Source: Osmia lignaria lignaria
Lineage: Eukaryota; Arthropoda; Insecta; Hymenoptera; Megachilidae
Direction: 5' to 3'
NCBI RefSeq assembly: GCF_051020975.1
Contig: NC_135039.1
Coordinates: forward strand, 11,382,692 to 11,446,691
DNA: 64,000 nt
In this document: positions 61,864 to 64,000 of the stretch, one piece after another
How the letters are laid out: every line of letters begins with the position of its first letter
How positions within the stretch are numbered: position 1 is the first letter of the stretch
Notes under the pieces: generated by a model
Told to the model about the DNA's origin: nothing
The model's database searches: none
Seen by the model: the letters and a program-made list of their open reading frames with translations, nothing else
Translations under genes and position numbers: made by a program

Positions 61864-62995
61864 CCTCGTTCTTGTTGTTTCCTATCAAGATCTCAGTGTC
61901 CTTAAAGTCAGCCTCTCGCAGGAGATCGAGTGGATGTTTGGGTAGGAAGATGCCATCTATGGTGGGCGCCGATGGGAAGCCCAGGATGCCCCAGTAGCTG
62001 TTCCACTGTTGCACGGAGATGGTCTTGGCGTCGACGGACCTCATGCAAGCCATCACTCTAGCCGGATTTTCTTGAAGCATAGTGGAGTTACAGCCGCAGT
62101 CGTCGACCAACACCCTGGCTACTTCGTTAGCCTTCTCCCCTGTCATGTAGCTCCAAGGTGCGTTCAGGGTACCGCTCTGAAGGATCCCCCGACGGACTAG
62201 GCCTCGCGTCACCGGGGAGATCAGGTGAAGAGACACGGAGCTACCACCAGCGGACTCTCCGAAGATGGTAATCAGATCAGGATCGCCCCCGAAGGCAGCT
62301 GCGTTATCGCGCAACCACCTGAGTGCCAGGGCTTGGTCCCACAGACCCATGTTACCTGGGGCTTCCTCGCTGTTGGTGAAGTGTTTGTTCAGGTACAGGA
62401 AACCGAACGCGCCCACCCTGTACTGCATGGAGGCGATGATAACGTTGCTGACTGCTGCCATGATGTCTGCGTCGTAGACATCCAGGGTGGCAGTGCCGCT
62501 CATGAATCCTCCGCCATAGATCCACACCAGCATCGGTAGCCCATTTTTTTCTCCATTGTTGGATGATTCCGACCCCTTATGCCTAAGACGATGATTCTTC
62601 TCAGGCACCCAGATGTTCAGGTACAAACAGTCCTCCGAGATGTTCGTATTCGGATTCCACATCTCTTCCCCCGGAAAGCCGGGAAAATACTCGTACCTCT
62701 CCTGGTAGCAACTGTTGGGCAACGCGCTGGCGTTCAGCACACCGTGCCAGGGTTCTATAGGCAGGGGCTTCCTGAATCTCAACGGCCCGATAGGGGGTTT
62801 GGCGAACGGGATCCCGTAGAATATGTGCACCTCCTTGTCCAACACGGTTCGCGCGAATCCACGGACCAGGCCGCTGGTGGTCTCCACCACCAGGGGGTCG
62901 TTATGCACGTTGCTCCTTTGCGCGGTCACGTTGGCTCTCGCCGAGCCTGTGCACACGAGGATCAGCAGAAGCAACGCGGGCAGCTTGTCCGTCAT
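61864..62995 (-). CDS. Ace: Ace coding exon 1 (residues 1-377 and first base of codon 378)
   Basis: This exon encodes the N-terminal 60 percent of acetylcholinesterase. The chosen ATG at 62995-62993 has A at -3 and opens a typical signal peptide: a basic start, a hydrophobic core LPALLLLILV, then TGSARA with likely cleavage near residue 21. Downstream come FYGIPFAKPPIGPLRF, the first disulfide (Cys96/Cys123), Trp113 of the choline site, and SEDCLYLNIWVP. The oxyanion hole follows in YGGGFMSGT (161-163), then the nucleophile Ser248 in FGESAGGSS, Cys300/302 with Cys317, and the acyl-pocket stretch FPSAPTIDG. The last full codon is the catalytic Glu377. N-glycosylation sequons lie at Asn22, 88, 118 and 303. 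The donor is GAGG|GTAAGT at 61864/61863, where the open frame departs from the family sequence. The insert between NIWVP and LPMLVWIYGGG is much shorter than in Drosophila Ace as I recall it. Confidence 0.97.
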
Positions 62996-63035
62996 CGTGC
63001 GGCTTGGATAGAGTCGCGGGGCTCGCGAAGCACAC
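62996..63035 (-). other. Ace: Ace 5' UTR segment with a candidate upstream splice acceptor
   Basis: Immediately upstream of the start codon, the minus strand has CACTCACTAACTTGTTGAG followed by TCTGTCTCGGCAG, with the AG at 63037-63036. A branch-point-like CTAAC and a pyrimidine-rich tract make this a plausible 3' splice site. If so, the 5' UTR part of this exon is only 40 nt and one or more non-coding 5' exons lie further right, inside or beyond the window. If it is not used, the leader simply extends to the right. No convincing donor partner was picked out. Confidence 0.45.
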
Positions 63036-63318
63036 CTGCCGAGACAGACTCAACAAGTTAGTGAGTGGGGGACCGGCCGTGAAGCCGGCTTTTGCGCGGA
63101 ATCCTCTCCGTTCAGCCTCCACTCTCTAACCACGCCGTGTCTCGTTCTCTGTGCGTCTTCTAATTCACCCTGACGTATCGGAACATATACGCACCGACTC
63201 GCGCACGCACGCGCCCTGAATCACCGTTCTTCACCCTCCTTTTTTTTTCTCTCTACCCTTATCGCACGAGGTATAAGTCTTTCTTTCTTTGCTAACTCCG
63301 TGTCAAAGGGTGAACGTG

Positions 63319-63334
63319 TTTTTTTTTTTTTTTT
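63319..63334. repeat. Poly-T run (16)
   Basis: A homopolymer of sixteen T upstream of the Ace start, so poly-A on the gene's strand. Confidence 0.88.
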
Positions 63335-63533
63335 ATTTGCCACGGTTGCCACTTGACGCGGAAGGATTGATATCTCAACGGATCACCAGGGAAATAATCG
63401 CGATAGAAGTAACGAAACGGAGAACACGCAACGGACGTAGGATAAATTTTCGCGCGGCGGCCGGCGAGCCGCGTTGCACGGGGTCGACTGATCGTGGAGG
63501 CAGAGGTGGAACGGAGTAGAGGTGCGCCGTTGG

Positions 63534-63580
63534 CTGGTGGTGGTGGTGGTGGTGGAGGTGGCAGTGATGGTAGTGGTAGA
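63534..63580. repeat. GGT-type microsatellite
   Basis: Tandem GGT with GGA and AGT interruptions, upstream of the Ace start. Frames through it give artificial poly-Gly, poly-His or poly-Thr. Confidence 0.88.
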
Positions 63581-64000
63581 TGCGGTGGTGGAGAGTGTGC
63601 TGGCGCACACCTCACGCCTCTAGCGATGGCCATTCAATTCTCTTTGTTGCGAGTTTTGGAGCAATTTCATCTAAGGAAAGAGATCATGTCTGCTTGGTAA
63701 GCTATTAATATTCCCCAAGATCGAAGTGTAATCCAGGAACCTAGTTGATCTTGAAAAGTTGAAGCAAAGGATGAGATGTTTAACCTTCCTTTTTTTTTGA
63801 CAAAAAAAAACGTGAATCGTTTTTAACAAACTTTGTACTAGGGTTAAGGATGGTTTGTTCAAATGGATTCGATGCGCCTTAAACCCATCCCTACCCGCAT
63901 CTACAGACAAGTCGATCTTCAAACACTGTCCTTGGTCGTTTGTCTATCTACACGCCCTCGTAGTTTCAATCTCATTCCGGCGTCCCTTAATCACTCTGTC

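Larger units (their letters stand above)
4312..62995 (-). other. Ace: Acetylcholinesterase gene, complete coding span (six coding exons)
   Basis: The gene was assembled by hand from six minus-strand exons. Splice phases agree at every junction: phase 1 after exon 1, phase 0 after exons 2 and 3, phase 2 after exon 4, phase 1 after exon 5. Exon lengths of 1132, 143, 153, 164, 158 and 125 nt add up to 1875 nt, giving 624 residues and TAA. The protein is a secreted, GPI-anchored cholinesterase that hydrolyses acetylcholine at cholinergic synapses and is the family target of organophosphates and carbamates. Visible hallmarks are Ser248 in GESAGG, Glu377 in NEG, His491 in MHGDE, oxyanion-hole GGG 161-163, Trp113 in EMWNPN, and cysteine pairs 96/123, 300 or 302/317 and 453/569 placed by family pattern. 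The short hydrophilic insert near residues 132-152 and the GPI tail favour the Drosophila-type Ace over the paralogous AChE1. Introns are 33462, 9728, 8618, 2128 and 2873 nt. Exon identity is secure; the organism is not known. Confidence 0.96.
63036..64000. other. Upstream flank or first non-coding intron of Ace
   Basis: No coding exon is visible here. The part next to the gene (about 63040-63250) is relatively GC-rich. Further out lie a 16-nt poly-T run, a GGT-type microsatellite and several poly-A or poly-T patches. Open frames across the GGT run encode low-complexity glycine, or histidine/threonine on the other strand, and look like repeat artefacts. I could not identify a TATA box or initiator with confidence. 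The promoter may lie here or beyond the right edge. Confidence 0.5.

Noticed and set aside
62579..63061. 160-codon plus-strand frame opposite Ace exon 1
   Set aside because: It is antisense to the signal-peptide end of the enzyme. GC-rich third positions in the real gene create the open frame, and no family motif is present.

Overview
The window holds one recognisable protein-coding gene, and nearly all of the sequence lies inside it. On the minus strand I can assemble a complete insect acetylcholinesterase of the Drosophila Ace type (often called AChE2 in insects other than higher flies). It has six coding exons at 61864-62995, 28259-28401, 18378-18530, 9596-9759, 7310-7467 and 4312-4436. 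All five introns are GT-AG, every phase matches, and the joined frame is 1875 nt, or 624 residues plus a stop. The catalytic triad (Ser248, Glu377, His491), the oxyanion-hole glycines, the choline-binding Trp113, three intrachain disulfides and a C-terminal GPI-anchor signal can all be read. The locus spans 58.7 kb for 1.9 kb of coding sequence.

The enzyme type, the long introns and the scattered AACCTAACC/GGTTAGGTT patches suggest an insect, most likely a hymenopteran such as an ant or bee. That last step is inference; no diagnostic sequence proves the order.

Layout from left to right, which is 3' to 5' for the gene: 1-4311 is 3' UTR and downstream flank. 4437-7309 is intron 5, with a 41-bp tandem repeat. 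7468-9595 is intron 4. 9760-18377 is intron 3, with a 98-bp minisatellite. 18531-28258 is intron 2, with a short mariner-like MITE, a 41-bp-arm hairpin, two perfect palindromes and a 23-bp tandem repeat. 28402-61863 is the 33.5-kb intron 1, which is full of repeats. 62996-64000 is the 5' leader and upstream sequence.

The most unusual part is a 2.1-kb hairpin array in intron 1 (about 41690-43775). It is a 638-bp unit, duplicated in tandem, with each copy carrying two long inverted repeats. A fifth, nearly perfect palindrome with arms of about 107 bp follows. A 5S-rRNA-derived SINE (42816-43210) with a 14-bp target-site duplication is inserted in the second copy, and its length exactly accounts for the difference in spacing between the copies. 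A separate 440-bp full-length foldback element lies at 40051-40490, and several tRNA-derived SINE-like fragments lie elsewhere. Because these elements sit in an intron, they should be transcribed as RNA hairpins whenever the gene is expressed. I found no second protein-coding gene on either strand.
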